Translations under genes and position numbers: made by a program | Assembly: GCA_016297675.1 (NCBI GenBank) | Contig: JAEDGE010000020.1 | Location: 1-19,333 of the forward strand | Length of the DNA stretch: 19,333 nt | Direction of reading: 5' to 3' | Source: Oscillospiraceae bacterium | GTDB lineage: Bacteria > Bacillota > Clostridia > Oscillospirales > Ruminococcaceae | The notes under the pieces: generated by a model | What the model was told of the DNA's origin: nothing | Database searches by the model: none | The model's input: only the letters and a program-made list of their open reading frames with translations | Part shown: positions 1 to 7,793 of the stretch, piece by piece | How positions within the stretch are numbered: the first letter of the stretch is position 1 | Layout of the letters: each line of letters begins with the position of its first letter

Positions 1-162
1 ACTAGATTCCACATTTGCATGATCAGAAGAAAGTGCATATGGCGTTCCACAATGAACACACTTTGCTTGAACTGTCCCTCCCGGCAAGAAGGAAGAATGT
101 TTCAGCGGAACAATGTCGCCACCACACTGTTCACATTTTAAAATCTGTATTTTCAATGCCAT
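1..162 (-). CDS. Partial zinc-ribbon protein (N-terminal 54 residues)
   Basis: The ATG at 162 is preceded by an AGAGGG ribosome binding site at good spacing, and the frame stays open for 54 codons to the left edge of the window. The visible part begins MALKIQILKCEQCGGD and has two CxxC pairs, CEQC and CVHC, about 26 residues apart. This is the usual layout of a short treble-clef or zinc-ribbon fold. The function is not recognised and the C-terminal part is missing. It lies downstream of dnaJ on the same strand but beyond the dnaJ terminator, so it is probably a separate transcription unit. A weak promoter-like pair (TTAAAA and TAAAAT, 17 bp apart) lies in the AT-rich spacer upstream; that assignment is uncertain. 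Confidence 0.7.
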   Translation of the reverse strand, partial: MALKIQILKCEQCGGDIVPLKHSSFLPGGTVQAKCVHCGTPYALSSDHANVESS

Positions 163-294
163 ATATAATCCCTCTACTTTATTTGCTTTTTAATAAAACA
201 AAAACAATAAAAACTCATTTTATTTTCTACGTTCCCATTTTATCACAAAAGCAAGGCGTTTTTAATTTGCTTTTATTTAACTTTTGATGAATTA

Positions 295-332
295 AAAACA
301 ACCGCCTTGATAAAAGTCAAGACGGTTGTTTT
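295..332 (-). terminator. Rho-independent terminator after dnaJ
   Basis: An inverted repeat of about 16 bp with one mismatch (arms around AACAACCG and CGGTTGTT, 6-nt loop) is followed on the minus strand by a T-run. It lies 54 bp after the dnaJ stop codon and ends the heat-shock operon. The flanking A and T runs would also let it work weakly on the plus strand. Confidence 0.88.
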
Positions 333-385
333 ACTATATTGATTTTTCCTATTTCCCTGACCAGCCTTCAGGAAAACCGATTCCT

Positions 386-1543
386 TCATTTCCGTTTCAG
401 CTTACTCAGCTTGTCGAAAAAATTTTCCCGTTTGCTGTGATTCTTATCATCCAGAGAATCATCAAAATCCTTCAGCAAATCCTTCTGCTTCTTCGTCAGC
501 TTTTTCGGTACTTCTACGGTTACCGTCACATACTGGTCGCCTCGTGCGTCCCGCCGCAGCATTTTTACACCCTTGCCACGCAGCCGGAACTTAGTGCCAC
601 TCTGTGTTCCCTCCGGAATTTCATACTTCACATCGCCGTCAATTGTCGGCACAGTGATTTCTGCACCCAGAACTGCCTGTGCATAGGTAATCGGAATATC
701 GCAGTAAACATCGCTGCCATCCCGTTCAAACAGCGGATGCGACTGCATTTGTACCGTTACGTATACATCACCGGATGGTCCGCCGTTTAAACCGGCATCT
801 CCCTTACCGCTAATCCGAATGGTCTCACTGTCATTGATGCCTGCCGGAATATTCAGTTCCAGATTTGCCGTATTGCGAATGCGTCCGCTGCCCTTACACT
901 TACTGCACGGATTTGTGACAATCTCTCCTCGTCCGCCGCAGCGGCTGCATGGTCTGGTACTGGAGATGACACCAAACGGCGTCCGCTGATTTGTCTTGAC
1001 ACTGCCTCGTCCATTACACTCCGGACAAGTTTGTTTCTTCGTATTGCTGTCTGCCCCTGTCCCATGACACTGCGGACATGCATCCATATGAGCAAAGCTG
1101 ATTGTCTTTTTCACACCCTGACAAGCTTCCATGAAACTAATGCGAACATCAGTGTGAATATCGCCGCCTCGTCTTGGTGCATTGGCATTGGATGCGGCAC
1201 TTCTGCTGCTGCCGCCAAATCCACCGAAGCCACCGAAAATACTATCAAAAATATCCCCCATATCGCCAAAACCGCCAAAGCCATCGGCTCCGCCTGCTCC
1301 GGCAAAATTCGGATCCACACCAGCATGCCCAAACTGGTCATATCTCGCACGCTTATCGGCATCCGACAAAACACTGTATGCCTCATTGACTTCCTTGAAT
1401 TTTGCCTCTGCCTCTTTGTCTCCCGGATGGAGATCCGGATGGTATTTTCTCGCCATGGTTTTAAAGGCCTTCTTGATTTCGTCCTCAGAAGCTCCTTTTT
1501 GCAGCCCCAGCACTTCATAATAGTCCCGTTTTTCTTCTGCCAT
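386..1543 (-). CDS. dnaJ: Chaperone protein DnaJ (Hsp40)
   Basis: Type I Hsp40 co-chaperone, 385 residues, typical family length. It delivers unfolded clients to DnaK in the cytoplasm and stimulates DnaK ATP hydrolysis. The J domain covers residues 1-72 with the essential HPD motif at 35-37. A Gly/Phe-rich linker follows at about 80-112. The zinc-binding domain has four CxxCxGxG-type repeats with cysteines at 156/159, 173/176, 199/202 and 213/216. The rest is the C-terminal client-binding region. The start is fixed by an AAGGAG site upstream of the ATG. It is the last gene of the hrcA-grpE-dnaK-dnaJ operon, 142 bp after dnaK, and a strong hairpin without a T-tract lies in that gap. Heat-shock control by HrcA acts through the operon promoter. 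Confidence 0.98.
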   Translation of the reverse strand: MAEEKRDYYEVLGLQKGASEDEIKKAFKTMARKYHPDLHPGDKEAEAKFKEVNEAYSVLSDADKRARYDQFGHAGVDPNFAGAGGADGFGGFGDMGDIFDSIFGGFGGFGGSSRSAASNANAPRRGGDIHTDVRISFMEACQGVKKTISFAHMDACPQCHGTGADSNTKKQTCPECNGRGSVKTNQRTPFGVISSTRPCSRCGGRGEIVTNPCSKCKGSGRIRNTANLELNIPAGINDSETIRISGKGDAGLNGGPSGDVYVTVQMQSHPLFERDGSDVYCDIPITYAQAVLGAEITVPTIDGDVKYEIPEGTQSGTKFRLRGKGVKMLRRDARGDQYVTVTVEVPKKLTKKQKDLLKDFDDSLDDKNHSKRENFFDKLSKLKRK

Positions 1544-1624
1544 CGTCCCCAGCTCCTTCCTGCTTCATGTTATCTGCTGTATCTGCTCCGCAGATTTGAT
1601 TTTTTCAAGATTTACCATACACAA

Positions 1625-1657
1625 CATGCGGGACGAATGATGGATTCGTCCCGTATG
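1625..1657 (-). other. Strong hairpin between dnaK and dnaJ
   Basis: Two 14-base arms, CATGCGGGACGAAT and ATTCGTCCCGTATG, enclose a 5-base loop and pair fully if one G-U is allowed. The downstream side on the minus strand has no T-run, so it does not look like a normal terminator. By position it could be a processing or mRNA-stability element, or a partial attenuator, that sets the dnaK:dnaJ ratio. The role is inferred; the structure is seen directly. Confidence 0.55.
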
Positions 1658-1685
1658 CCGCTATCTTACCGCTTCTTTCTGCGGC

Positions 1686-3533
1686 TTACACTTCCTTATA
1701 ATCAGCATCAATAACATCATCATCTCCGCTATTGCTGCTCGTATCTGCATCTGCATTGCCGCCCATATTGCTCATATCCGGACCAGCCTGTGCACCACCA
1801 GCCTGCTGGTACAGCTTAGAAGACAAATCATACAAAGTCTTCTGCAATGCATCACTCTTTTCCTTAATCAGAGCGGTATCTGTCCCCTTCAGAGCTTCCT
1901 TCAGGTCATTGCACTTTGCTTCTACCTCAGACTTTTCCGAAGCCGGAACCTTATCGCCCAGTTCTTCCAGTGTGCTCTCGCACTGCATTACCATGTTTTC
2001 CGCGTTGTTTCTGGTATCTACCTCGTCCTTCCGCTTCTTATCTTCTTCTGCATATGCTTCTGCTTCCTTGACAGCCTTGTCAATGTCCTCCTTGGACATA
2101 TTGGTAGAAGAAGTAATGGTGATGTTCTGTTCCTTGCCGGTACCCAGATCCTTTGCGGAAACGTGTACAATGCCGTTTGCGTCAATATCGAAGGTGACTT
2201 CAATCTGCGGTACACCACGCCGAGCCGGTGCAATGCCGTCCAGACGGAACGTACCCAGCTGCTTATTGTCCTTTGCAAATTCCCGCTCGCCCTGCAGAAC
2301 GTTGATATCTACAGCAGTCTGATTGTCAGCAGCTGTGGAGAAAATCTGGCTCTTCTTGGTCGGAATGGTGGTGTTTCTCTCAATGATCTTGGTGCAGACA
2401 CCACCCATGGTCTCCAGACCCAGTGACAACGGGGTAACATCCAACAGCAGCAGACCATCCTTGACATCGCCGCCGAGCACACCGCCCTGATATGCAGCAC
2501 CCAATGCAACGCATTCATCCGGATTGATGCCCTTGAACGGTTCCTTGCCCAGCTTCCGGCGAACGGCTTCCTGTACAGCCGGAATTCTGGAAGAACCACC
2601 AACCATCAACACCTTATTCAGTTCGGATGCACTCAAACCACTGTCAGACAGTGCCTGCTGTACCGGACCCATGGTTGCATCAACCAGATCCTTGGTCAGT
2701 TCGTTGAACTTAGCAACGGTCAAAGTCATATCCAAGTGCTTCGGACCGGTTGCATCTGCGGTGATAAACGGCAGGTTGATGTTAGAAGAAGTCGTAGCAG
2801 ACAGTTCAATCTTTGCCTTTTCTGCTGCTTCCTTCAACCGCTGCATTACCATCTTATCGTTGGAGAGGTCAATGCCCTCTGTCTTCTTAAATTCAGCTAC
2901 GATCCAGTCAATGATTCTCTGGTCGAAGTCATCACCGCCGAGGTGGTTATTACCAGCGGTAGCCAATACCTGCTGTACGCCTTCGCCCATTTCAATGATG
3001 GAAACGTCGAACGTACCGCCGCCGAGGTCATATACCATAACCTTCTGATCATCTTCCTTATCAATGCCATAGGAAAGAGCCGCTGCGGTCGGTTCGTTGA
3101 TGATTCTCTTTACTGTCAAGCCGGCAATCTGTCCAGCGTCCTTGGTTGCCTGCCGCTGTGCGTCTGTAAAGTAAGCCGGAACAGTGATAACAGCTTCTGT
3201 CACCGGAGCACCCAAATAAGCTTCTGCATCTGCCTTCAGTTTTTGCAGAATCATTGCAGAGATTTCCTGCGGCGTATACTTTTTGCCGTCAATTTCTACC
3301 TTGTAATCAGAACCCATATGCCGCTTGATGGAAGAAATGGTGCGTTCCGGATTGGCAACAGCCTGCCGCTTTGCAACCTGACCTACCAGACGTTCGCCAG
3401 TCTTGGTAAAACCAACAACAGACGGTGTGGTTCTTGCACCTTCCGCATTCGGGATAACGGTAGCCGTACCGCCCTCCATAACTGCTACACAAGAGTTTGT
3501 TGTACCCAAGTCAATACCAATAATCTTTCCCAT
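1686..3533 (-). CDS. dnaK: Chaperone protein DnaK (Hsp70)
   Basis: ATP-dependent Hsp70 chaperone of the cytoplasm, 615 residues, the usual length for Firmicute DnaK. The nucleotide-binding domain begins MGKIIGIDLGTTNSC, with the phosphate-binding loop GIDLGTTNS, a second phosphate motif YDLGGGTFD and the adenosine motif VLMVGGSSRIP. A linker containing DVTPLSLG leads into the substrate-binding domain, a helical lid and a disordered acidic tail ending DDDVIDADYKEV. The start at 3533 is preferred over an in-frame ATG at 3581 because it begins with the conserved MGKIIGID and has an AAAGGAAG site in front. It works with GrpE, encoded just upstream, and DnaJ, encoded just downstream. The 192-bp gap to grpE contains several small stem-loops but no convincing promoter. 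Confidence 0.98.
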   Translation of the reverse strand: MGKIIGIDLGTTNSCVAVMEGGTATVIPNAEGARTTPSVVGFTKTGERLVGQVAKRQAVANPERTISSIKRHMGSDYKVEIDGKKYTPQEISAMILQKLKADAEAYLGAPVTEAVITVPAYFTDAQRQATKDAGQIAGLTVKRIINEPTAAALSYGIDKEDDQKVMVYDLGGGTFDVSIIEMGEGVQQVLATAGNNHLGGDDFDQRIIDWIVAEFKKTEGIDLSNDKMVMQRLKEAAEKAKIELSATTSSNINLPFITADATGPKHLDMTLTVAKFNELTKDLVDATMGPVQQALSDSGLSASELNKVLMVGGSSRIPAVQEAVRRKLGKEPFKGINPDECVALGAAYQGGVLGGDVKDGLLLLDVTPLSLGLETMGGVCTKIIERNTTIPTKKSQIFSTAADNQTAVDINVLQGEREFAKDNKQLGTFRLDGIAPARRGVPQIEVTFDIDANGIVHVSAKDLGTGKEQNITITSSTNMSKEDIDKAVKEAEAYAEEDKKRKDEVDTRNNAENMVMQCESTLEELGDKVPASEKSEVEAKCNDLKEALKGTDTALIKEKSDALQKTLYDLSSKLYQQAGGAQAGPDMSNMGGNADADTSSNSGDDDVIDADYKEV

Positions 3534-3601
3534 AGTAAATCTTCCTTTCCTCATTCGTCCATCTTCACTGGATGAAGTCACATTACTTTTTGTTTTTATT
3601 T

Positions 3602-3646
3602 GCTGCCCTTGCAGCCGAACCTTTATGAAACGTGCTGTATCAGCAC
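3602..3646 (-). other. Small stem-loops in the grpE-dnaK intergenic region
   Basis: The 192-bp gap between grpE and dnaK holds two short inverted repeats here: GCTGC/GCAGC with a 4-base loop at 3602-3615, and GTGCTG/CAGCAC with a 3-base loop at 3632-3646. A third, CTTCA/TGAAG, lies at about 3563-3577. None has a T-tract. They may be mRNA processing or stability elements within the heat-shock transcript. Their role is inferred only from position. Confidence 0.3.
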
Positions 3647-3725
3647 ACTGTCAAAGAGATGACCGCTCCTATTTGATTGCGGTACCTTGCTGTGCTTCTG
3701 CCGATTGAGATGCGGCAGCTGATTT

Positions 3726-4391
3726 CTATACCGAAACGGCAACCATTGCCGGACGAATCAGCCGATCCCCCAGCAAGTAGCCCTTCTGGTAAATCTCACA
3801 AACTTTGTTTTCTTCAAAGTCGGTGTTATCCATCTGTTTGATGGCATTGTGCAGATTCGGGTCAAATTCTACGCCCACCTCTGCAATTTCCTTTACGCCC
3901 ATCTGTTCCAGTGCTTTTTGCAGCTGGCTGAACGTCATCTCGATGCCCTTCTTATAGGTTTCATCGCTGCACGCTGCTTCCATGGCACGTTCAAACGTAT
4001 CCACAACGGTCAACAGCGATTTGATACAGTCTGCTTTGGCATCGCCGTAAATCTTTTTCTTTTCCTCTGTGGTACGGTTCCGATAATTCTGGTACTCTGC
4101 CATCAGCCGCAAATGCTGATCCTTGTGATCTGCCAATGCTGCCTCTGCCTTTTCCAGTGCCGCTTTCAGCTCCTTTTTCTTCATATGCTGATCTTCTTCC
4201 GTTGTAGATTCGCTTTCCGCTTCTGCCGGTTCTGCTGTTTCTTCCGCAGCGGTTTCCGGTTCCGCTTCTACTGCTTCTGCCGACGCTTCTGCGGCAGTTT
4301 CCGCAGCGGTCGCTGTTGCAGCTTCTTCGGCAGTGTTCTGCGTGGTTTCCTCTGCTTCCGCCTGTTGCTTCTTTTCCGTATTTGGTTCCAT
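3726..4391 (-). CDS. grpE: GrpE nucleotide exchange factor
   Basis: Cytoplasmic co-chaperone that dimerises and releases ADP from DnaK; 221 residues from the chosen start. The first 90 or so residues are a low-complexity Glu/Ala-rich acidic tail, probably disordered. A long coiled-coil helix follows (LAMLE-type region seen as EKAEAALADHKDQHLRL), containing the conserved stretch AEYQNYRNRT. The C-terminal beta domain ends GYLLGDRLIRPAMVAVSV, a GrpE hallmark. The start at 4391 has an AGGAGG site 9 bases upstream, placing it 13 bases after the hrcA stop. An in-frame ATG at 4427 would overlap hrcA and has no better site. It is co-transcribed with hrcA, dnaK and dnaJ. Confidence 0.96.
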   Translation of the reverse strand: MEPNTEKKQQAEAEETTQNTAEEAATATAAETAAEASAEAVEAEPETAAEETAEPAEAESESTTEEDQHMKKKELKAALEKAEAALADHKDQHLRLMAEYQNYRNRTTEEKKKIYGDAKADCIKSLLTVVDTFERAMEAACSDETYKKGIEMTFSQLQKALEQMGVKEIAEVGVEFDPNLHNAIKQMDNTDFEENKVCEIYQKGYLLGDRLIRPAMVAVSV

Positions 4392-4404
4392 TCCAGCGTC
4401 CCTC

Positions 4405-5433
4405 CTATTCGTTGTCCGCTTCGTCATCCTCTTCGGAAATCAGATGCGAAAGCTTTTCGGTAAAATATTCTATATAAGGGATAATCTTTGCATAATCCAG
4501 CCGCATCGGACCGATAATGCCCAGCGAGCCGACTGCCTGCTTCCCCTTCTGGTATTTTGAAACAATCATACTGGAGTTACCAATCACAAATCGGTCGCCC
4601 TCTTCGCCGAAGACCACCTTAATGCCATTGAATGAATCATCCAGCAGCCCACGGAATTCATTCTTGTGGGAAATAAACTGTACGACTTCCGCTTGATTTA
4701 AGTCCTGACAGGAAAGCAAATTCTGTTCCCCACTGACATAAACCTTATGCTTCTGCAAGTCTCTTGACATCTCACAAACACCCTGTACCAACGGCGACAA
4801 CGCCATCATATACGCTCCCATGGCAGTAATCATCTGATCCATGCGTTCTTCGGACAGATCCGAAATAGAGACGCCTTGCAGGTTTTCCTGCATGAAATTC
4901 CGAAAAAACTGCATATGTTCTTCCGTCAAGTCAAATTCCAACCGACACGCTTTATTCTTAATGGTACCGTTCGAGGTAATCAACAGCACCACATACAGCC
5001 GTTTTCCGGTCGGAATCACTTCCACCTTGGAAATCACAGAATATTTTGGTGCAAAATCAGATACCACGGTCGCACACTTTGTGACCTCTGCCAGTGCCGT
5101 GGTGGCACTCTGAATCAACAGTTCTTCTGTCATCTGCGATTCATCGCCCAACATGGCATCCAGCCGTTCCCGTTCCGATTCGGGCAGTGTTTCTTCCTGC
5201 ACGACCTGATCAATATAGAATCGGTAGCCACTGTAGGTCGGCACTCTGCCGGCGGATGTGTGCGGCTGTTCCAGATATCCCAGTTCCTCTAACACTGCCA
5301 TATCATTCCGCACAGTCGCCGCAGAAACATGAATCTGTGGCAGCTGGGAGATGATTTTAGAGCCGACCGGTTCGCCTGTTCGGATATATGTTTCCACAAC
5401 TGCAAGCAATACATTTTTCTTTCTGGCATCCAT
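4405..5433 (-). CDS. hrcA: Heat-inducible transcription repressor HrcA
   Basis: Repressor of class I heat-shock genes, 342 residues, normal length. It binds the CIRCE inverted repeat as a dimer and depends on GroEL for folding in studied Firmicutes. The N-terminal winged-helix domain contains the recognition segment HVSAATVRNDMAVLEELGYL at about residues 35-54, followed by the conserved PHTSAGRVPTYSGYRFYID. The C-terminal region has the GAF-like HrcA dimerisation fold and ends in the conserved segment LGIIGPMRLDYAKIIPYIEY. A GGAAGGGAGG site precedes the ATG. It is the first gene of the operon, and a perfect CIRCE in its promoter implies autorepression and control of grpE, dnaK and dnaJ. Confidence 0.97.
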   Translation of the reverse strand: MDARKKNVLLAVVETYIRTGEPVGSKIISQLPQIHVSAATVRNDMAVLEELGYLEQPHTSAGRVPTYSGYRFYIDQVVQEETLPESERERLDAMLGDESQMTEELLIQSATTALAEVTKCATVVSDFAPKYSVISKVEVIPTGKRLYVVLLITSNGTIKNKACRLEFDLTEEHMQFFRNFMQENLQGVSISDLSEERMDQMITAMGAYMMALSPLVQGVCEMSRDLQKHKVYVSGEQNLLSCQDLNQAEVVQFISHKNEFRGLLDDSFNGIKVVFGEEGDRFVIGNSSMIVSKYQKGKQAVGSLGIIGPMRLDYAKIIPYIEYFTEKLSHLISEEDDEADNE

Positions 5434-5483
5434 CCGATCGCCTCCCTTCCTGCTGCCCTGCTGGCAGCTATTGTTTTAAAGTG

Positions 5484-5510
5484 TTAGCACTCATTCTCTC
5501 TGAGTGCTAA
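5484..5510 (-). promoter_or_regulatory. CIRCE operator for HrcA
   Basis: Perfect match to the consensus TTAGCACTC-N9-GAGTGCTAA. It lies just downstream of the hrcA promoter, where bound HrcA would block transcription of the heat-shock operon. Confidence 0.98.
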
Positions 5511-5514
5511 TATA

Positions 5515-5543
5515 AATTTATCACGATTCTGCTCAATTGTCAA
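5515..5543 (-). promoter_or_regulatory. Sigma-A promoter of the hrcA operon
   Basis: On the minus strand a perfect -35 TTGACA (5538-5543) is followed after 17 bp by a -10 TAAATT (5515-5520). The predicted start falls within or beside CIRCE, as expected for HrcA repression. The -10 box matches 4 of 6 consensus bases, so its register could shift by one. Confidence 0.75.
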
Positions 5544-5753
5544 GGACTTTTCAAAAAATTGTAGAGTTGCACAATTAAAAATACAAAAAGAACACTTTCA
5601 TTATACTGTTTTTACAGAATCTGAAACCATCCCACATAAATTCAACCGACTTATCATCATGAGCACGACTGCTCTGTTGTGATAACAGAAACGCTCTCAT
5701 ATTGAAAAAGAAAACACCATTTTGACTGTTTTCTGAAGATGAAAAATTTCTTG

Positions 5754-5782
5754 TTGACAAATCCAGAAAAATGTGCTATGAT
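5754..5782 (+). promoter_or_regulatory. Sigma-A promoter of bioY
   Basis: TTGACA at 5754-5759, a 17-bp spacer, then TATGAT at 5777-5782. The -35 is perfect and the -10 differs from consensus at one base. The predicted transcription start lies inside the inverted repeat that begins at 5782. Confidence 0.9.
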
Positions 5783-5820
5783 TTTCGTAAACTAAAATAA
5801 AACTAAAAAGTTTACGAAAA
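5782..5820 (+). promoter_or_regulatory. BirA-like biotin operator upstream of bioY
   Basis: A perfect 12-base inverted repeat, arms TTTTCGTAAACT and AGTTTACGAAAA, separated by 15 bases. The GTAAAC-N-GTTTAC core and 14-16 base spacing resemble described BirA sites (TTGTAAACC spaced from GGTTTACAA). It overlaps the end of the -10 box and the transcription start, so repression when biotin is plentiful is the natural reading. The regulator itself is not in this window. Confidence 0.75.
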
Positions 5821-5833
5821 GAGGTTTTCTACT

Positions 5834-6388
5834 ATGTCATCATCCTCCATCCGCAGTCTCTGTCAGATTGCTTTATTCGCTGCGATCATTGCCGTCTGCT
5901 CTCAAATCCAGATTCCTATGACCGTTCCTTTCACCATGCAAACATTTGCAGTATTCAGTGCACTTGCCATTCTGGGTGGAAAAAACGGCACCATCTCTAT
6001 TTTAATCTACATTGCACTGGGTGCGGTCGGCATTCCCGTGTTTGCCGGATTCTCCGGCGGAATTGGTGTCTTATTCGGCACAACCGGCGGTTATATCATC
6101 GGATTCTTATTCACCGGTCTGATTTACTGGCTCCTGACCCATTTCTTTGGAACCAAACTCCCCATCATGATTGCGGCACTTGCTCTGGGGTTAATCGTTT
6201 GCTATGCATTTGGAACCGCATGGTTTATGCTCGTTTACACCAGAAAAGTAGAAGCGATTGGTCTGGCAACTGCACTCGGTTGGTGTGTATTCCCATTCAT
6301 TCTTCCAGACTGTGTAAAATTAGCATTGGCAATTCTCATTGCTAAGCGGCTCCCTAAACGGCTGGTACAGCGTGATGCCACTGCATAA
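5834..6388 (+). CDS. bioY: BioY biotin transporter, ECF substrate-binding subunit
   Basis: Integral membrane S component of the energy-coupling-factor biotin importer, 184 residues, typical length. It binds biotin and works alone or with a shared EcfA-EcfA'-EcfT module encoded elsewhere. Hydrophobic segments cover most of the protein and fit about six membrane helices. The conserved BioY stretch IPMTVPFTMQTFAVFSALAILG near residue 30 and the glycine-rich GIPVFAGFSGGIGVLFGTTGGYIIGF near residues 65-95 identify the family. An AGAGG site precedes the ATG. A strong promoter and BirA-like inverted repeat directly upstream support biotin control. Its 3' end overlaps the next gene by 14 bases, which suggests translational coupling. 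Confidence 0.96.
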   Translation: MSSSSIRSLCQIALFAAIIAVCSQIQIPMTVPFTMQTFAVFSALAILGGKNGTISILIYIALGAVGIPVFAGFSGGIGVLFGTTGGYIIGFLFTGLIYWLLTHFFGTKLPIMIAALALGLIVCYAFGTAWFMLVYTRKVEAIGLATALGWCVFPFILPDCVKLALAILIAKRLPKRLVQRDATA

Positions 6389-6812
6389 ACTCCGACCACA
6401 CCATGGACTTTGTGCTGCATTTTTCTGTGGTCACGGCTATAGCGAAGCCTTTACCAGAAACATGACGGAAACACTGGTTCGATTTCAACAGGAAAATCCT
6501 CGGATTACTCTGACCGTGGGAACAGACTGCATCTGTGAACATTGTCCCCACTGCCATGCCCACCGCTGCGATACAGCGGAACAAGTGAAACGATATGATC
6601 TTGCCGTACTTGCCAGTTGTGGTTTGACTGACGGCTGTACGCTGCACTGGAAAGAATTTTGTGCAAAAGTACACACATCTATTCTCTCTTGCGGCAAATT
6701 GGAACAAATTTGCGGAGATTGTGCATGGTATAAAATTTGTGGACGGACAGATGCTGCCCATCTCCACCAAATATTTTTTAAACAGTGTATGAAACAATCT
6801 GTTTTGAAATGA
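6375..6812 (+). CDS. Cysteine-rich DUF1284-type putative metal-binding protein
   Basis: 145 residues from the chosen ATG at 6375, which starts the family-like sequence MPLHKLRPHHGLC; an earlier in-frame ATG at 6339 would only lengthen the overlap with bioY. The opening LRPHH..C followed by FF.GHGYSEAF matches what I recall of the DUF1284 (COG3543) family, predicted iron-sulfur or metal-binding proteins without a known reaction. There are 14 cysteines; clear clusters are CICEHCPHC at 52-60 with Cys65, and Cys106, Cys113, Cys116, Cys122 near the end. It overlaps bioY by 14 bases and shares its transcript up to the terminator at 6859, so a link to biotin-related metabolism is possible but unproven. 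Confidence 0.8.
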   Translation: MPLHKLRPHHGLCAAFFCGHGYSEAFTRNMTETLVRFQQENPRITLTVGTDCICEHCPHCHAHRCDTAEQVKRYDLAVLASCGLTDGCTLHWKEFCAKVHTSILSCGKLEQICGDCAWYKICGRTDAAHLHQIFFKQCMKQSVLK

Positions 6813-6858
6813 TTGTTTCAACTGCACTGATTCTTGATTACTCTAAACACCATTCGTG

Positions 6859-6900
6859 AAAAAACGGAAAGCAGATTTTTATGCCTGCTTTCCGTTTTTT
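6859..6900. terminator. Bidirectional terminator
   Basis: A perfect 16-base inverted repeat (arm core ACGGAAAGCAG, 10-base loop) is flanked by A-runs and T-runs. It lies between the convergent DUF1284-type gene (plus) and the CmpB-type gene (minus), and can end both transcripts. Confidence 0.92.
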
Positions 6901-6918
6901 GTGGTTTTCCACCTATAT

Positions 6919-7665
6919 TTACCGTTTTTGCATCCGCTCCCGCAGCTCCTGCAACCGCTTTTTCACACTCGGTGTATCCAGATACCGTTCCAGATGTTCC
7001 TTCAGCGGCACACCGGAACGAAATGCAAACAAAAACCGCCGCTTTTCGCCGTTCTTCTCCTTGCTTGCCAGAATATTTGCTTTCAGCTCTTCCAGCCGGA
7101 CAACAATCTGATGCTCGGCAGCAAACAACCGAATCCGCCGCACCAATCGCAGAGAGTACACCAGATCCAGCACAAAAATCCCAAAGAAAAAACCAATGAG
7201 AAACGAAAATGCCAGATTTTGTGCCAGCCACTCCAAACTGTTTAAAATATATGGGTGAATAAAGAAATAATAAATCGCACTGAGCAGCAGCCAGAAGAAA
7301 GAGAACAACGGGCAAATAATCCCTTGGATATTGCCCCATTGATCGCTGTAATCCCATAGTTTAATCTTCATCCCTTTGATGAAAATCAAACCGGCTATAT
7401 ATTCAATCAAGGTAATACAAATCGCCATCACCAAAAACAGCACCAGTTTTTGCACCAAATGATTTTTGATCGGCAGATATGGCTCTAATGATGCCAGCAA
7501 ATACAGCACACTCAAACTAAATCCGTAAAGCGGCAGGTACGGTCCAATCAAAAAGCCCGGATTGATCCATTTATGTGTGACAAAATGCCGAAAGACCACC
7601 TCCAAACACCATCCCAGAATACTCCCGACTGCAAAAAGAAATGCAATTGTTAAAAACATATTCAT
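6919..7665 (-). CDS. CmpB-type putative ABC transporter membrane protein
   Basis: 248-residue membrane protein of the family annotated in Firmicutes as putative ABC-transporter type IV (ABC_trans_CmpB). The N-terminus FLFAVGSILGWCLEVVFRH followed by NPGFLIGPYLPLYGFS is the characteristic family signature. About five hydrophobic segments occupy the first 175 residues. The last 70 or so are basic and helical (RLVRRIRLFAAEHQIVVRL onward) and probably cytoplasmic. Family function is not established and no ATPase partner lies beside it, so the transporter label is nominal. An AGAAGGGACG site precedes the ATG, with a TTGCAA/TATAAT promoter upstream. Confidence 0.85.
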   Translation of the reverse strand: MNMFLTIAFLFAVGSILGWCLEVVFRHFVTHKWINPGFLIGPYLPLYGFSLSVLYLLASLEPYLPIKNHLVQKLVLFLVMAICITLIEYIAGLIFIKGMKIKLWDYSDQWGNIQGIICPLFSFFWLLLSAIYYFFIHPYILNSLEWLAQNLAFSFLIGFFFGIFVLDLVYSLRLVRRIRLFAAEHQIVVRLEELKANILASKEKNGEKRRFLFAFRSGVPLKEHLERYLDTPSVKKRLQELRERMQKR

Positions 7666-7698
7666 AAATAACGTCCCTTCTGTCCATTTATTCTTTTT

Positions 7699-7727
7699 AT
7701 TATACCGTAATCGATTTCTTTTTGCAA
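7699..7727 (-). promoter_or_regulatory. Sigma-A promoter of the CmpB-type gene
   Basis: On the minus strand TTGCAA (7722-7727), 17 bp, then a perfect TATAAT (7699-7704). The ATG follows about 35 bases after the -10 box. The gene is therefore probably independent of the phage-like block upstream. Confidence 0.8.
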
Positions 7728-7748
7728 GTCAAAATGATAAAAACTGAC

Positions 7749-7767
7749 GAGAACTGCACAAGTTCTC
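7749..7767 (-). terminator. Possible terminator of the phage-like operon
   Basis: A 6-bp stem GAGAAC/GTTCTC with a 7-base loop, followed on the minus strand within a few bases by the T-rich stretch CAGTTTTTATCATTTT. A second small stem (CTGTG/CACAG, 7776-7792) lies just before it. The position, 27 bp after the last gene of the phage-like block, fits a weak terminator. Confidence 0.4.
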
Positions 7768-7793
7768 TATATTTGCTGTGCAATCGACACAGA

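Larger units (their letters stand above)
5434..5833. other. Divergent regulatory region between hrcA and bioY
   Basis: This 400-bp noncoding stretch carries the minus-strand hrcA promoter with CIRCE at its left end and the plus-strand bioY promoter with its operator at its right end. The middle part (about 5580-5750) has short stem-loops such as GAGCA/TGCTC and CTGTT/AACAG but no supported gene. A 61-codon minus-strand frame here has no ribosome binding site or recognisable motif and is not called. Confidence 0.6.

Noticed and set aside
3534..3725. Internal promoter between grpE and dnaK starting at a minus-strand TTGACA
   Set aside because: The TTGACA near 3648 has no -10-like hexamer at 16-18 bp; the nearest AT-rich hexamer is 21 bp away.
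5575..5760. 61-codon minus-strand frame between hrcA and bioY
   Set aside because: No ribosome binding site, no recognisable motif, and it overlaps the bioY promoter; most likely a chance frame in AT-rich DNA.
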